From the NCBI RefSeq assembly GCF_003265995.1, contig NZ_MVJN01000009.1:62001-126000 (forward strand): DNA of 64,000 nt. The letters are read 5' to 3'. Position 1 is the stretch's first letter; each line of letters begins with the position of its first letter. Under the pieces are notes generated by a model. The model searched no databases and was not told where the DNA came from. It saw nothing but the letters and a program-made list of their open reading frames with translations. This DNA is from Legionella quinlivanii. Its GTDB lineage: Bacteria; Pseudomonadota; Gammaproteobacteria; Legionellales; Legionellaceae. A program made the translations under genes and the position numbers. Below, piece after piece: positions 38,041 to 46,318 of this stretch.

Positions 38041-38129
38041 ATTCCCGCCTGCGCGGGAATGACACAGGTTGCATAGAATAGCTAAGTTCTGCGAATAAAA
38101 TATATTGTCATTTCCGCGCAGGCGGAAAT
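38041..38129. repeat. Inverted pair of short palindromes behind greA
   Basis: ATTCCCGCCTGCGCGGGAAT (38041-38060) and ATTTCCGCGCAGGCGGAAAT (38110-38129) are each 8-bp hairpins and are related by inversion. A degraded third copy (ATTTCGCCTGCGCGCGCC) follows at 38168. They fill the gap to the convergent 1485-aa gene. Confidence 0.75.
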
Positions 38130-38196
38130 CTATACATGGTTTGGCACAGCGCTCTATTTGAAATGAGATTTCGCCTGCGCGCGCCCTGGCCGATGT

Positions 38197-41100
38197 TTAT
38201 CTCAGCTCGTTAACCGCGGACTGATTCCTTTCTGTTTCCTCCATTGCCATTTTCTTCGCTTTTCTCCCGGATGACCTGGTTGAGTTCTTCTCGCTGAATA
38301 ATCCCTCCGTGAGCACAGGAGACGGGGTTTTCTTTTGCAAAGTCTCTTTTAATTTCTCAATTAAGACTGCAATGCGTTTCTCCACAATCGGCAGGAGCTG
38401 CGCTTTATCCGGGCGCTCGCTAATTATTTTGAGAACAGAATGGCTGCCTTGTCCGGAAATATTTTTCAAAGCGATCCAGGGGCATTCCAGTATGGCTTCA
38501 AGTTGCTGGGCGGAACAGATCTGCAGTGTGCGATAGATATAGGGTTTATCAGTCTTTGGGTTAATTTCAGTGAGAAATTTTGTGTGTTTGCTTTGTAAAA
38601 AAAGCTTTAACAGATCCAGGTTCAGAATAGCGATTAGATTTTCAAAAAAGTACTCTTCCGGCGGGAAGAGTTGGGTAGCGGATCGCCTGCTACTGTCTCT
38701 TCTGCCTGATTCAAGATGGGTTATCAGCAGCGTAGTATCGAGCATGTGCAGGACTTCCTGTCTGTGAGATAGAATGACATTTACCAGTCTATTGCCCGTT
38801 TCGCTGCAAAATCCAAACATCAATATACCGCCAAAAGAACGAGGCATTGATTTCTTTGGATTGGGAATATGAAAATGACTATTGCCTATAAAAGAAATTA
38901 ACTCTGGGCGATTATGAAGAAGACAATATAAAGCACCTTGACTTTCTATATTCATAAATAAGTGATGAAAGACAGAGACGTCATGATGGCTATTTGTAAA
39001 TAAATCCTCTTTCGTTATAGTGGCCTGAAACTCAGGGACCGAGAGCATGCTAAACAACATACGACCGGCTGGAAAAGAAATCATGTGATAGAATAAATTG
39101 CTGCCGTGATACGCCACATAAGGCATATACCCTATTTCGGATTTAGGCGTTTGCAGCGCATTTTTACAAGGGTACTTCTTCCTTAACCGCTCCATCGACA
39201 GTGTCAGGCTGGGATATCTTGCCGCCCAGTTAAGCACAAGATCTGCGCCAATGTTATAATGAAAAAGCTGTGCAAGCAGATGCCCTTGTTCAGTGCCTGT
39301 AAAAATTGATCTGAGATAGCCTTCATCCCATTCCAGTTCCGCATATCCCTGGAGAGCATGCAAGGTATAAATACCATAGGCATCTTCGCAAAGTTTGGGA
39401 AAGAGGGGAGGCTGCTTTTTAGGGATTTGAGGAAATAGCATTTTCATATCAAGATAAACATGTAAGGGCCGCCCATTGATGACATCAGGATACCCAAGTA
39501 GATCAAGCTGTTTCCTGGTCTCTTCGTTTTTGCATAATAAAGGAAAGACGGGGCTGACCAAATGAGGTTTGCAGCGAAGCAGGACCAGAAAGATACCAAT
39601 AGCTAATTGATTGTTGTGTGTAAGCATAAGCGATGCAATTTTCAATACCAATTCATCTGGAAGCTCGACTGCATGCTCAATCGCATCCGGAGTTATAATG
39701 GGATAGCTTTCCGGATCCTTTATTACCACGGGAAAATAATCATAAAGAAGACTGTGCATTAAAGGTTTGGAAGAGAGAATACTCTCTAAGAAATCCATAT
39801 TCGTCTTTTTTCCATCATGGGTCAGTAGCTGAGTGCAGTGCGGATGAGAAAATATATTTTCCCAGAGGCTATACAACTCCTCCCCAGCCCGCCACTTAGA
39901 GGTTGCAATAGGTGCCAGCTGGTTCAATCGTCTCAGATAACTTTCTCTGTATAAAGAACATAGTTCGTTGAATAGTGTCAGCGGTTTACCACGAAGCAGG
40001 ATATTAAGAATCTCAACGACTTTGAGATCTTTATGGTTTATCATCAGGGGGGCTATTTTGAGAATAAGCGCGTCTGAGAAGTGGTCCTTTCGCTCTGTCG
40101 CCGTCGGACTCAGAGCAGATGTATCATCATCCTTTTCTATCCGGGGAAAATAATTAAACAAGCTGCTAACTAAATACGAAGAGGAAAAAATGTCTTTCAG
40201 AAATTTCATATCCTCTTCGGTCAGTAGCTGCATCGATTGGGGATGGGTGAAAATTTCATTCCACACACAATCCATGGTCTCCTGATTTTGCTCTGCTGTT
40301 TTTTCATCAGGAGCAAGACCTTTAAGGCAATTTAAATAATTCTGACGAAGTGTCTTTATTTCTTGAGCAAGCAGTAAACTGTTAATGACGTTATCAGTAT
40401 TGATGCGCTCCTCTTCGAGCTCTTGATTCACCAAAGAAGATTGTATGACGGCTGCTTCCTTTGAGTTTCCCTCTGGCACCTGGTTTGGGATAATATTTGA
40501 TGGGCTTGGTGAAAATGCGAGAGAAGCGGGCCCGGGTTTTGGTCTATCCCAACTGAGCAGTATGAGCTTTGCCTTCTCTTCAGAATAGTTTAATTCTTTC
40601 GTCAAGACGGAAAGGGCCGATAAATATTCATTCTCTGAATGATAAGCCTTAGCTTGAGTCAGCCACTCTTCCTCGGTGGAGGCGCTATGGTCTTTAATAT
40701 TGAGGCTTTCATTTTCTGCGAGCCGCCGCCCCAGTTTGTGCATGGGCGAAAGTAATTTCGCTAGCTTTTTATTACCAGAGCGCAAAACAATGATATTGGC
40801 GGTCGACCTTGAGAATAAGACCACCAGTTTATGCATGGGAGCGCTAAATTCTGGATCGCCACTGTTCGGAGCGGGCCGGTTAAATTGTTGTTGATTCTCA
40901 TCAAATTCAAAATCGCTCGGCAAATTTTTACTGATTTTCTCATAAACCTCTTCTGAAAAAGGTTCAACCAGTAAGGTGGTGGTATACTCCAGGCCTTTAC
41001 TCGCCTCAGGTGAAATAAAGGTGGAGCCGGGAAAATGCTTCTCCAGCATGGGTTTATGAACATCATCTGCAATAATACAGAATTTATGCGATTTTTTAAG

Positions 41101-42654
41101 CTCATTGATCTCGCTGATTAAAAGCGGGCTTAGGTGATCAACCCAAATCAATTCGCCTTCCGCAGCGTCTTCTGCAGATTTAATAAAACTGTTTTCATTC
41201 TTCTCGCCGATACCGCCAGTTAATTCATATTTGATTTGTAAGAGTAAATTTAAAAATTTACTATGAAGTTTGGCGCTGCGGTGCGTAGTGGATAATTTCA
41301 GGATATTGAGATGATGCCCTAATTTCTGAGCCTGTGCTGTGATAAGCCTCGCATTGGATTTATTGCCGTCGAGCTTTTGATTGCCATCACCTAAAAAGAC
41401 TACATCACCTTTAGAAATGTCAAAAATATTGGCCAATTGTTTGCCGGTTAAATCATTGCATTCGTCAACGGCTATAAATGAAGGTTGAATTCCAATATTG
41501 AGAGAAGAAAAATGCGGATGGATTTTATCTTTGGGAATAGCGGCTTCAAATTTTCTATAATGCTGGAAAAAGGCCTCACGAAACTCCGCGGAGACTTCGC
41601 TTATCCGTTTGGCTTTATCGGTATACTGAGTTTTTGTATAGCCTGAGATTAATTTGAATTCATTATAAAGTCTGACCGGATCAGCGATGAATGGATGCAA
41701 ACTCTGTTGATTCGCTTTTGCCAATACCTTTTGTTCGGCATAGAACGTGTCGTACCAGCTTTTAAAGAATTTATCCGCTTCTTTTTCAGTAAATAAAGTT
41801 CGCTTTGGTGCATTTTCATCGGCTGGTACATCCAGTGCGGCGAATTCTTCATAGGTCATGACCCAGACGGGAGGGAGCTCGGGATCAGTATTATCAATTA
41901 ACTCCGATAATTTATCTCTGACCTGATTAACAAGCGCCGCTGATTTGGCAAGATAAATAATGGGCTGTTGCGACCCTCTGTTTTGCCAGCGCTTTTCTCT
42001 GATAAAGGTTTCAGCCAGAATCGTTTTACCGGAGCCAGGTATACCCTCTACATGAATTGGGGTTTGAAGCTCAAAGACAGATTGCTGCAGCTCGCTTAAC
42101 TCGATAAATCGGTGATGATATTCCACCGGCTTGAATCTTGGGTTTTCAGGAATCAATTCTTCCAGACCGGTCCTTTCCAAATCCTCAGCCTTTACTTTTT
42201 CCCAAAGCTGATCTTTGTGGTTATGCAAATAGTTTTTTAAGATCTGGGATTTTAAAAAACGTGAGGTTTCATATTTATGATTAAGAATAACTTCTAAAAC
42301 AAGCAGGCGGGGTTTGGCATTGAGTATTTCGGTGGTTAGCAAGAGCCTGTCGGAGTGGTTCATCCGAACGCTGTAGATTTTGGGATTAGTACCGGCCAGT
42401 ACTTCCAGATCGAGTGCCGCCCATTCCCTGTTTCTGATTTTTGCCAAAGTATTATCAAGAATGGCAACATCCCGGTGGTTTTTCTCAAGAACCCCGTAAG
42501 TTGTTTTGTGTAAGGTGAGCATACTTGCCCAAATAAAGATTTCATTACCTTCCTTGGCTTTCTCAATTGGGGTTGAACGGGTTTTTATAGTTTTTGCTCT
42601 AGTATTTGTCTGAAGTTGGCGATTGCGTTTTTTATGAGAATGTTTTCTGGTCAT
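38197..42654 (-). CDS. Large SF1-helicase-like protein with RelE/ParE-like N-terminus; putative Dot/Icm effector
   Basis: 1485 residues. About 60-125 resembles a RelE/ParE toxin fold (AKIRNREWAALDLEVLAG, then YSVRMNHSDRLLLTTEI). From about 185 an SF1 helicase core follows: Walker A GIPGSGKT (204-211), Walker B VDECND (396-401, Cys in place of Ala), motif III-like FLGDGNQKLDG, motif IV-like STTHRSAKLH, motif V KGLEYTTTLLVE and motif VI-like LFSRSTANIIVL. The remaining 800 residues are helical and unrecognised, with two similar blocks (around 790-860 and 930-1010, both with 'FPRIEKD/FPVVIKD' and 'LILKIAPLM/LVLKIASLM'). The extreme C-terminus is glutamate-rich (MEETERNQ), as in E-block signals. 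No operon partner. It could act on DNA or RNA in the cell or in a host. Confidence 0.65.
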   Translation of the reverse strand: MTRKHSHKKRNRQLQTNTRAKTIKTRSTPIEKAKEGNEIFIWASMLTLHKTTYGVLEKNHRDVAILDNTLAKIRNREWAALDLEVLAGTNPKIYSVRMNHSDRLLLTTEILNAKPRLLVLEVILNHKYETSRFLKSQILKNYLHNHKDQLWEKVKAEDLERTGLEELIPENPRFKPVEYHHRFIELSELQQSVFELQTPIHVEGIPGSGKTILAETFIREKRWQNRGSQQPIIYLAKSAALVNQVRDKLSELIDNTDPELPPVWVMTYEEFAALDVPADENAPKRTLFTEKEADKFFKSWYDTFYAEQKVLAKANQQSLHPFIADPVRLYNEFKLISGYTKTQYTDKAKRISEVSAEFREAFFQHYRKFEAAIPKDKIHPHFSSLNIGIQPSFIAVDECNDLTGKQLANIFDISKGDVVFLGDGNQKLDGNKSNARLITAQAQKLGHHLNILKLSTTHRSAKLHSKFLNLLLQIKYELTGGIGEKNENSFIKSAEDAAEGELIWVDHLSPLLISEINELKKSHKFCIIADDVHKPMLEKHFPGSTFISPEASKGLEYTTTLLVEPFSEEVYEKISKNLPSDFEFDENQQQFNRPAPNSGDPEFSAPMHKLVVLFSRSTANIIVLRSGNKKLAKLLSPMHKLGRRLAENESLNIKDHSASTEEEWLTQAKAYHSENEYLSALSVLTKELNYSEEKAKLILLSWDRPKPGPASLAFSPSPSNIIPNQVPEGNSKEAAVIQSSLVNQELEEERINTDNVINSLLLAQEIKTLRQNYLNCLKGLAPDEKTAEQNQETMDCVWNEIFTHPQSMQLLTEEDMKFLKDIFSSSYLVSSLFNYFPRIEKDDDTSALSPTATERKDHFSDALILKIAPLMINHKDLKVVEILNILLRGKPLTLFNELCSLYRESYLRRLNQLAPIATSKWRAGEELYSLWENIFSHPHCTQLLTHDGKKTNMDFLESILSSKPLMHSLLYDYFPVVIKDPESYPIITPDAIEHAVELPDELVLKIASLMLTHNNQLAIGIFLVLLRCKPHLVSPVFPLLCKNEETRKQLDLLGYPDVINGRPLHVYLDMKMLFPQIPKKQPPLFPKLCEDAYGIYTLHALQGYAELEWDEGYLRSIFTGTEQGHLLAQLFHYNIGADLVLNWAARYPSLTLSMERLRKKYPCKNALQTPKSEIGYMPYVAYHGSNLFYHMISFPAGRMLFSMLSVPEFQATITKEDLFTNSHHDVSVFHHLFMNIESQGALYCLLHNRPELISFIGNSHFHIPNPKKSMPRSFGGILMFGFCSETGNRLVNVILSHRQEVLHMLDTTLLITHLESGRRDSSRRSATQLFPPEEYFFENLIAILNLDLLKLFLQSKHTKFLTEINPKTDKPYIYRTLQICSAQQLEAILECPWIALKNISGQGSHSVLKIISERPDKAQLLPIVEKRIAVLIEKLKETLQKKTPSPVLTEGLFSEKNSTRSSGRKAKKMAMEETERNQSAVNELR

Positions 42655-42727
42655 AAACGTTATGGATTAGACGAAGCGGAAGAGGGGGAATATAGCATTT
42701 GGTAAAAAAATAATCAATGTGAGTAAA

Positions 42728-43651
42728 TTATTTATTTGTGAGTTGATGTTTCAATGCATCCTCCAGATCAGGATATTGAAACTGATAACCATTATCCATC
42801 AGGCGGTTAGGAAGCACTCTTTGTCCGCTGAGCAGAAGGCATTCCCCCATTTGACCAAAAAGCAGTTTGATAACCCATGCCGGGATCCGAAATAAAAGAG
42901 GGCGCTTCAGAACGCGTGCCAATGTTTTTGCAAAAATCTCCTGAGTAACGGGCTCGGGAGAGCAAATGTTCACCGGACCCGTTATGCCTGGATTCGCGAG
43001 GAGGAATTTATAAGCCCCAATAACGTCCTGCATATCGACCCAGGAAATTACTTGCTGGCCTTTGCCTAAAATACTTCCAATCCCCAATTTAAAAACCGGG
43101 GCAAGCTGACTTAACATGCCGCCATCAGGCGATAGGACCACCCCAAAGCGGGTGATGGTCACGGGTATATCTGCTTCAATGGCTGCCTGTAAAGACTGTT
43201 CCCAGCGGATGCCCACCTCGCTTAGAAAATCATGAGGTGTTTCATCATCAATAGCGCTGTTTTCGTCAAAGGCCTGGCTGTCATTTTGTGATTGTGTACC
43301 ATAAATTCCAACGGCATTGGCGCAGAAGTAGTGGGGATGTGCCTGATATTTTAATAGCCAATTGATCAGGATGCGATTGGATTGAACGCGTGAATTAATG
43401 ATGTCCTGCTTAATGGTATTATTCCATCGAAGGGATGAGATATTTCTACCGCAGAGATTAATCAGGCTATCAAAGCTATTCGGATCCACATTATCGAGCT
43501 GTTCCCAGGACAAGTGTTTAACTGAATCGGGAAATTGCATCTGCAGAGTTTTCAGATTACGACCCAGTACAGTGATCTGATGCTCGTTACAAAAAGATGA
43601 AACCAGCTTTTTTCCAATAAGCCCGGAAGCTCCTGCAATCAGTATATTCAT
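42728..43651 (-). CDS. TIGR01777 family NAD-dependent epimerase (SDR)
   Basis: 307 residues. MNILIAGASGLIGKKLV is a Rossmann GxxGxxG start. YFCANAVGIYG, DFLSEVGIRWEQSLQAA, TRFGVVLSPDGGMLSQL and VSWVDMQDVIGAYKFLL fit the TIGR01777 group (YfcH-like), as does the C-terminal DUF1731 segment with LLSGQRVLPNRLMDNGYQFQYPDLEDAL. The substrate is unknown. Its start is 8 bases behind the stop of the 284-aa epimerase-like gene, so they are an operon. Confidence 0.88.
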   Translation of the reverse strand: MNILIAGASGLIGKKLVSSFCNEHQITVLGRNLKTLQMQFPDSVKHLSWEQLDNVDPNSFDSLINLCGRNISSLRWNNTIKQDIINSRVQSNRILINWLLKYQAHPHYFCANAVGIYGTQSQNDSQAFDENSAIDDETPHDFLSEVGIRWEQSLQAAIEADIPVTITRFGVVLSPDGGMLSQLAPVFKLGIGSILGKGQQVISWVDMQDVIGAYKFLLANPGITGPVNICSPEPVTQEIFAKTLARVLKRPLLFRIPAWVIKLLFGQMGECLLLSGQRVLPNRLMDNGYQFQYPDLEDALKHQLTNK

Positions 43652-43659
43652 GTTGATCC

Positions 43660-44514
43660 TTAAGCCATTAATGACAGACTTTGAAGAATGCCTGCTGTCA
43701 TGGGAGTGAACACTAAATCATTCCCTAATTCCTTTTTTAGTAATTCTATACTTAATCGCCTGGAGCTTTGCATGATTTCCCGTTTCATGTCACTGGCAGT
43801 TTCCCAGATCTCATTCCAGGCTTGAAAAGAGGCCGCTGGATAATCGAGATGGTGAGCCACCAGTTGCTGCAATGCGCCCATCTTTTTGGGATGCCCGTCT
43901 GCGATGTTAAAAATACCCTGCACATTGCTTTTGGCAGCAAGCTGTGAGGCAATTTTAACTAAATCGGTGACGAGTATGTGATTAGTATAAGGGGCTTGTT
44001 GTGGGAATAAAAGGGGGCTCTGGCTGCGCGCTGCTTCTATTGGCAGTCGATTAGGTCCGTAAATTCCGGCAATACGCAGCACAACATACGCTGCCTTGTT
44101 TTTTCTGGCAAAGCGTTTCCATTGCTGTTCCGCATCCAGGCGTCTTAGTTGCCTGTCATGCTGTATACGACATTTAGCACGCTCACCCACCCATTTACCC
44201 TGATGGTTGCCATAGACAGCGCTGGAACCGAAGTAAACAATTTTAGTGGGCTTTAAGCTTGTAGTACTTAAAAAGTCCTGAAGAAGCGAGTCATAATCTC
44301 CAGAGGGAGGAGGAGGAATAAGATAATAGACGGTCAACTCTTCTTTCTGCTCGATATCGAGATCGAGCAAATCGCCGGCTACATGCTGTAAACCAGGAAG
44401 GTATAATGCAGGATCGTAATGTCTGGAAACCGCGGTGACTTCCCCATGCTGTTTTAATAAATGCTGCGCAAGATAGAATCCGCAATAGCCATAACCGAGA
44501 ATTAGATGATGCAT
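43660..44514 (-). CDS. NAD-dependent epimerase-like SDR protein
   Basis: 284 residues from ATG 44514 (MHHLILGYGYCGFYLAQHLL); an in-frame TTG at 44547 adds 11 residues without family likeness. The nucleotide-binding loop is GYGYCGFYLA. VYFGSSAVYGNHQG is the Ser and Tyr area of extended SDR enzymes, although the expected Lys is not clear. RIAGIYGPNRLP is the typical later motif. It leads the pair with the TIGR01777 protein. Substrate unknown. Confidence 0.78.
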   Translation of the reverse strand: MHHLILGYGYCGFYLAQHLLKQHGEVTAVSRHYDPALYLPGLQHVAGDLLDLDIEQKEELTVYYLIPPPPSGDYDSLLQDFLSTTSLKPTKIVYFGSSAVYGNHQGKWVGERAKCRIQHDRQLRRLDAEQQWKRFARKNKAAYVVLRIAGIYGPNRLPIEAARSQSPLLFPQQAPYTNHILVTDLVKIASQLAAKSNVQGIFNIADGHPKKMGALQQLVAHHLDYPAASFQAWNEIWETASDMKREIMQSSRRLSIELLKKELGNDLVFTPMTAGILQSLSLMA

Positions 44515-44675
44515 AATGACTTGGAAAATAAACCTTTCATTATTCAATAAAAATTTAAAAAATCAATAGATTATGTTCGCTTTATTGAACGATTTCTAAT
44601 TAAAACAGCCAATTTGGTTGTAAATTTACACAATTTGATATTTAATGAAAAAGAACACATCGATGGAGTAAGGGA

Positions 44676-45182
44676 ATGCCTGTCAGTGATCTGTGCCGTA
44701 AATCATTTGAAGAAATGATTCTGAATTATCAAAAAATTGGTTTGGAAGATAGGGACTTTGAAAATCTTCATCGCCATCTAAAGCAGTGGCTATATCGAAT
44801 CAGTGTAGATGACAGCGAATATAATGACGCCCGGTTTGTCATGGAAATAGCTCACAACGTTCACCTTCTGAACGACCGAAATTCAGGGTTAATAGCTGCT
44901 TATCATCAATTTACCAAAGATTATTTCAGGAATACCTCGCAGGCTCAATTATTTGTGAAAGGAAATGGAGATGTTGTAAGTAATTGGCCGATCACGCCTG
45001 AGCCGCTATCGAGGTCTCCTGCAGTTCCTTCAAGTGCTGCAACTACCACATTATTTACCAAGCTCATTCAGGAAACAGCAGAACAGTTTGCTGAAAGACG
45101 TAAAGACCGGGCACTAAATGAGATTAATAAAAAATTCACCATTCTTCCTACTGAAAACTCTCCGGAGGTCACTTTGAAATAG
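44676..45182 (+). CDS. Hypothetical protein, 168 aa
   Basis: Not recognised. A helical, charged N-terminal 95 residues (FEEMILNYQKIGLEDRDFENLHRHLKQWLYRI) is followed by a Ser/Pro/Ala linker and a C-terminal helix (LFTKLIQETAEQFAERRKDRALNEI). There is no signal peptide. The upstream 128 bases are very AT-rich, and GGAGTAAGGG stands before the ATG. It is isolated between an epimerase pair and a repeat-filled gap. It could be a small exported protein, but nothing proves it. Confidence 0.55.
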   Translation: MPVSDLCRKSFEEMILNYQKIGLEDRDFENLHRHLKQWLYRISVDDSEYNDARFVMEIAHNVHLLNDRNSGLIAAYHQFTKDYFRNTSQAQLFVKGNGDVVSNWPITPEPLSRSPAVPSSAATTTLFTKLIQETAEQFAERRKDRALNEINKKFTILPTENSPEVTLK

Positions 45183-45217
45183 TATCGACTTTCCGTTTAT
45201 CCCAAGCATTCTAGCTC

Positions 45218-45321
45218 CTACGTACCGCGACTTGTTCGCGGTATCCAGCTCCAAACCGGCTGATAAAATTAGAACCTTTTACAAACATTCCTGGATACCG
45301 CGAACAAGTCGCGGTACGTAG
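45218..45321. repeat. Inverted pair of 31-bp palindromic elements
   Basis: 45218-45248 and 45291-45321 are exact inverted copies of 31 bases, each itself a hairpin (TACCGCGA, loop, TCGCGGTA) bounded by CTACG and ATCCAG. A partial third copy (GCGGTACGTAGGCGGG) follows at 45333. The rest of this 323-base gap (45183-45505) holds a TCCTGAAGG/TGTTCAGGA hairpin near 45400 and no ORF. Confidence 0.8.
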
Positions 45322-45505
45322 GCGAAGGTTCAGCGGTACGTAGGCGGGGTTAATGTAATACCTTAAAAAGATGCTTTTTGAAAGAGGGGCGAAGCCCGTC
45401 CTGAAGGTTCATCACCTTGTTCAGGATGAAGGCTACCCAGCTCAATACATTATTTGTTAGAATACCAGACTGTGCCAGGATTGTTCCCTCCATTACGAGA
45501 AAAAT

Positions 45506-46231
45506 GTGAAACCTTATTTCCCAAATTCTATTGAATTAAATGCTATTGGCGTTGCGAAACATCAAAATGGTTTAATGCTTTATAACATGGAAAATAAAAG
45601 CCCTGAACTGCTGCTCAGTTTCGCTGATTTATTTGATCTTCCCTACAGTGTCTATTTGCTGGATGCCAGAGGCGCCACAGTTAAAATCAATGAAATAGGG
45701 GCCGCAGTTTGTGGTTACAAGTCACCCGAGCAGGCAGTGGGGAAAACAATTTTCGATGTATCCACAGACAGTGCCAGACATTTGCTGGATAATTGTGAAT
45801 CGATTTTAAAACAGGAGACCATTCAATTTTTTGATGAGTTTAATACGCGTCTGGATGGTAAATCACTGCAGTTTTTATCCGTAAAATTTCCCTGTTATGA
45901 CTCAGCCTGTCAATTACAGGGTACGTTGGGAATATCGATTGTTTTAGGTGAGCATTCACTGGCGGATGCCATCATGCGCCTGACCGATGCAGGTCTTTTG
46001 CCTGAAAAAACCTCTGATAACCCAGCGATTAAACTGAATCTGGAAGATGCCTCATTAACGCCGAGAGAACAGGAGTGTCTGGAATATACTGTGAAGGGAT
46101 TTACAGCCAAGGAGATTGCCAGAGTACTCTCGATTTCACCACGTACTGTAGAGGAGTATATCAATCAGGTTAAAATAAAACTGGGTGTCAGTACTAAACG
46201 CGAGATGATTCAAAAAGTGCTTGATGTGTAA
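45506..46231 (+). CDS. PAS domain LuxR-type transcriptional regulator
   Basis: 241 residues, GTG start. Residues about 35-150 form a PAS-like sensor (LFDLPYSVYLLDARGATVKINEIGAAVCGYKSPEQAVGKTIFDV). The C-terminal LuxR HTH runs from about 178 (SLTPREQECLEYTVKGFTAKEIARVLSISPRTVEEYINQVKIKLGVSTKREMIQ) and matches the GerE consensus fully. There is no phosphoacceptor domain. Legionella species carry several PAS-LuxR regulators of this size. It lies 87 bases before the PRPP-synthetase-like gene on the same strand and may control it. Confidence 0.85.
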   Translation: MKPYFPNSIELNAIGVAKHQNGLMLYNMENKSPELLLSFADLFDLPYSVYLLDARGATVKINEIGAAVCGYKSPEQAVGKTIFDVSTDSARHLLDNCESILKQETIQFFDEFNTRLDGKSLQFLSVKFPCYDSACQLQGTLGISIVLGEHSLADAIMRLTDAGLLPEKTSDNPAIKLNLEDASLTPREQECLEYTVKGFTAKEIARVLSISPRTVEEYINQVKIKLGVSTKREMIQKVLDV

Positions 46232-46318
46232 ATGACCTGACAACCCCGTATCCAGGACGGAGTGCATTAAATCTCCGAGATTATTAACATGACGTTATTC
46301 AATCATGAGGAGACAAGC

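Noticed and set aside
45218..45321. Inverted repeats as ends of an insertion sequence
   Set aside because: Only 42 bases lie between them and no transposase or target duplication is visible, so they are listed as palindromic repeats.
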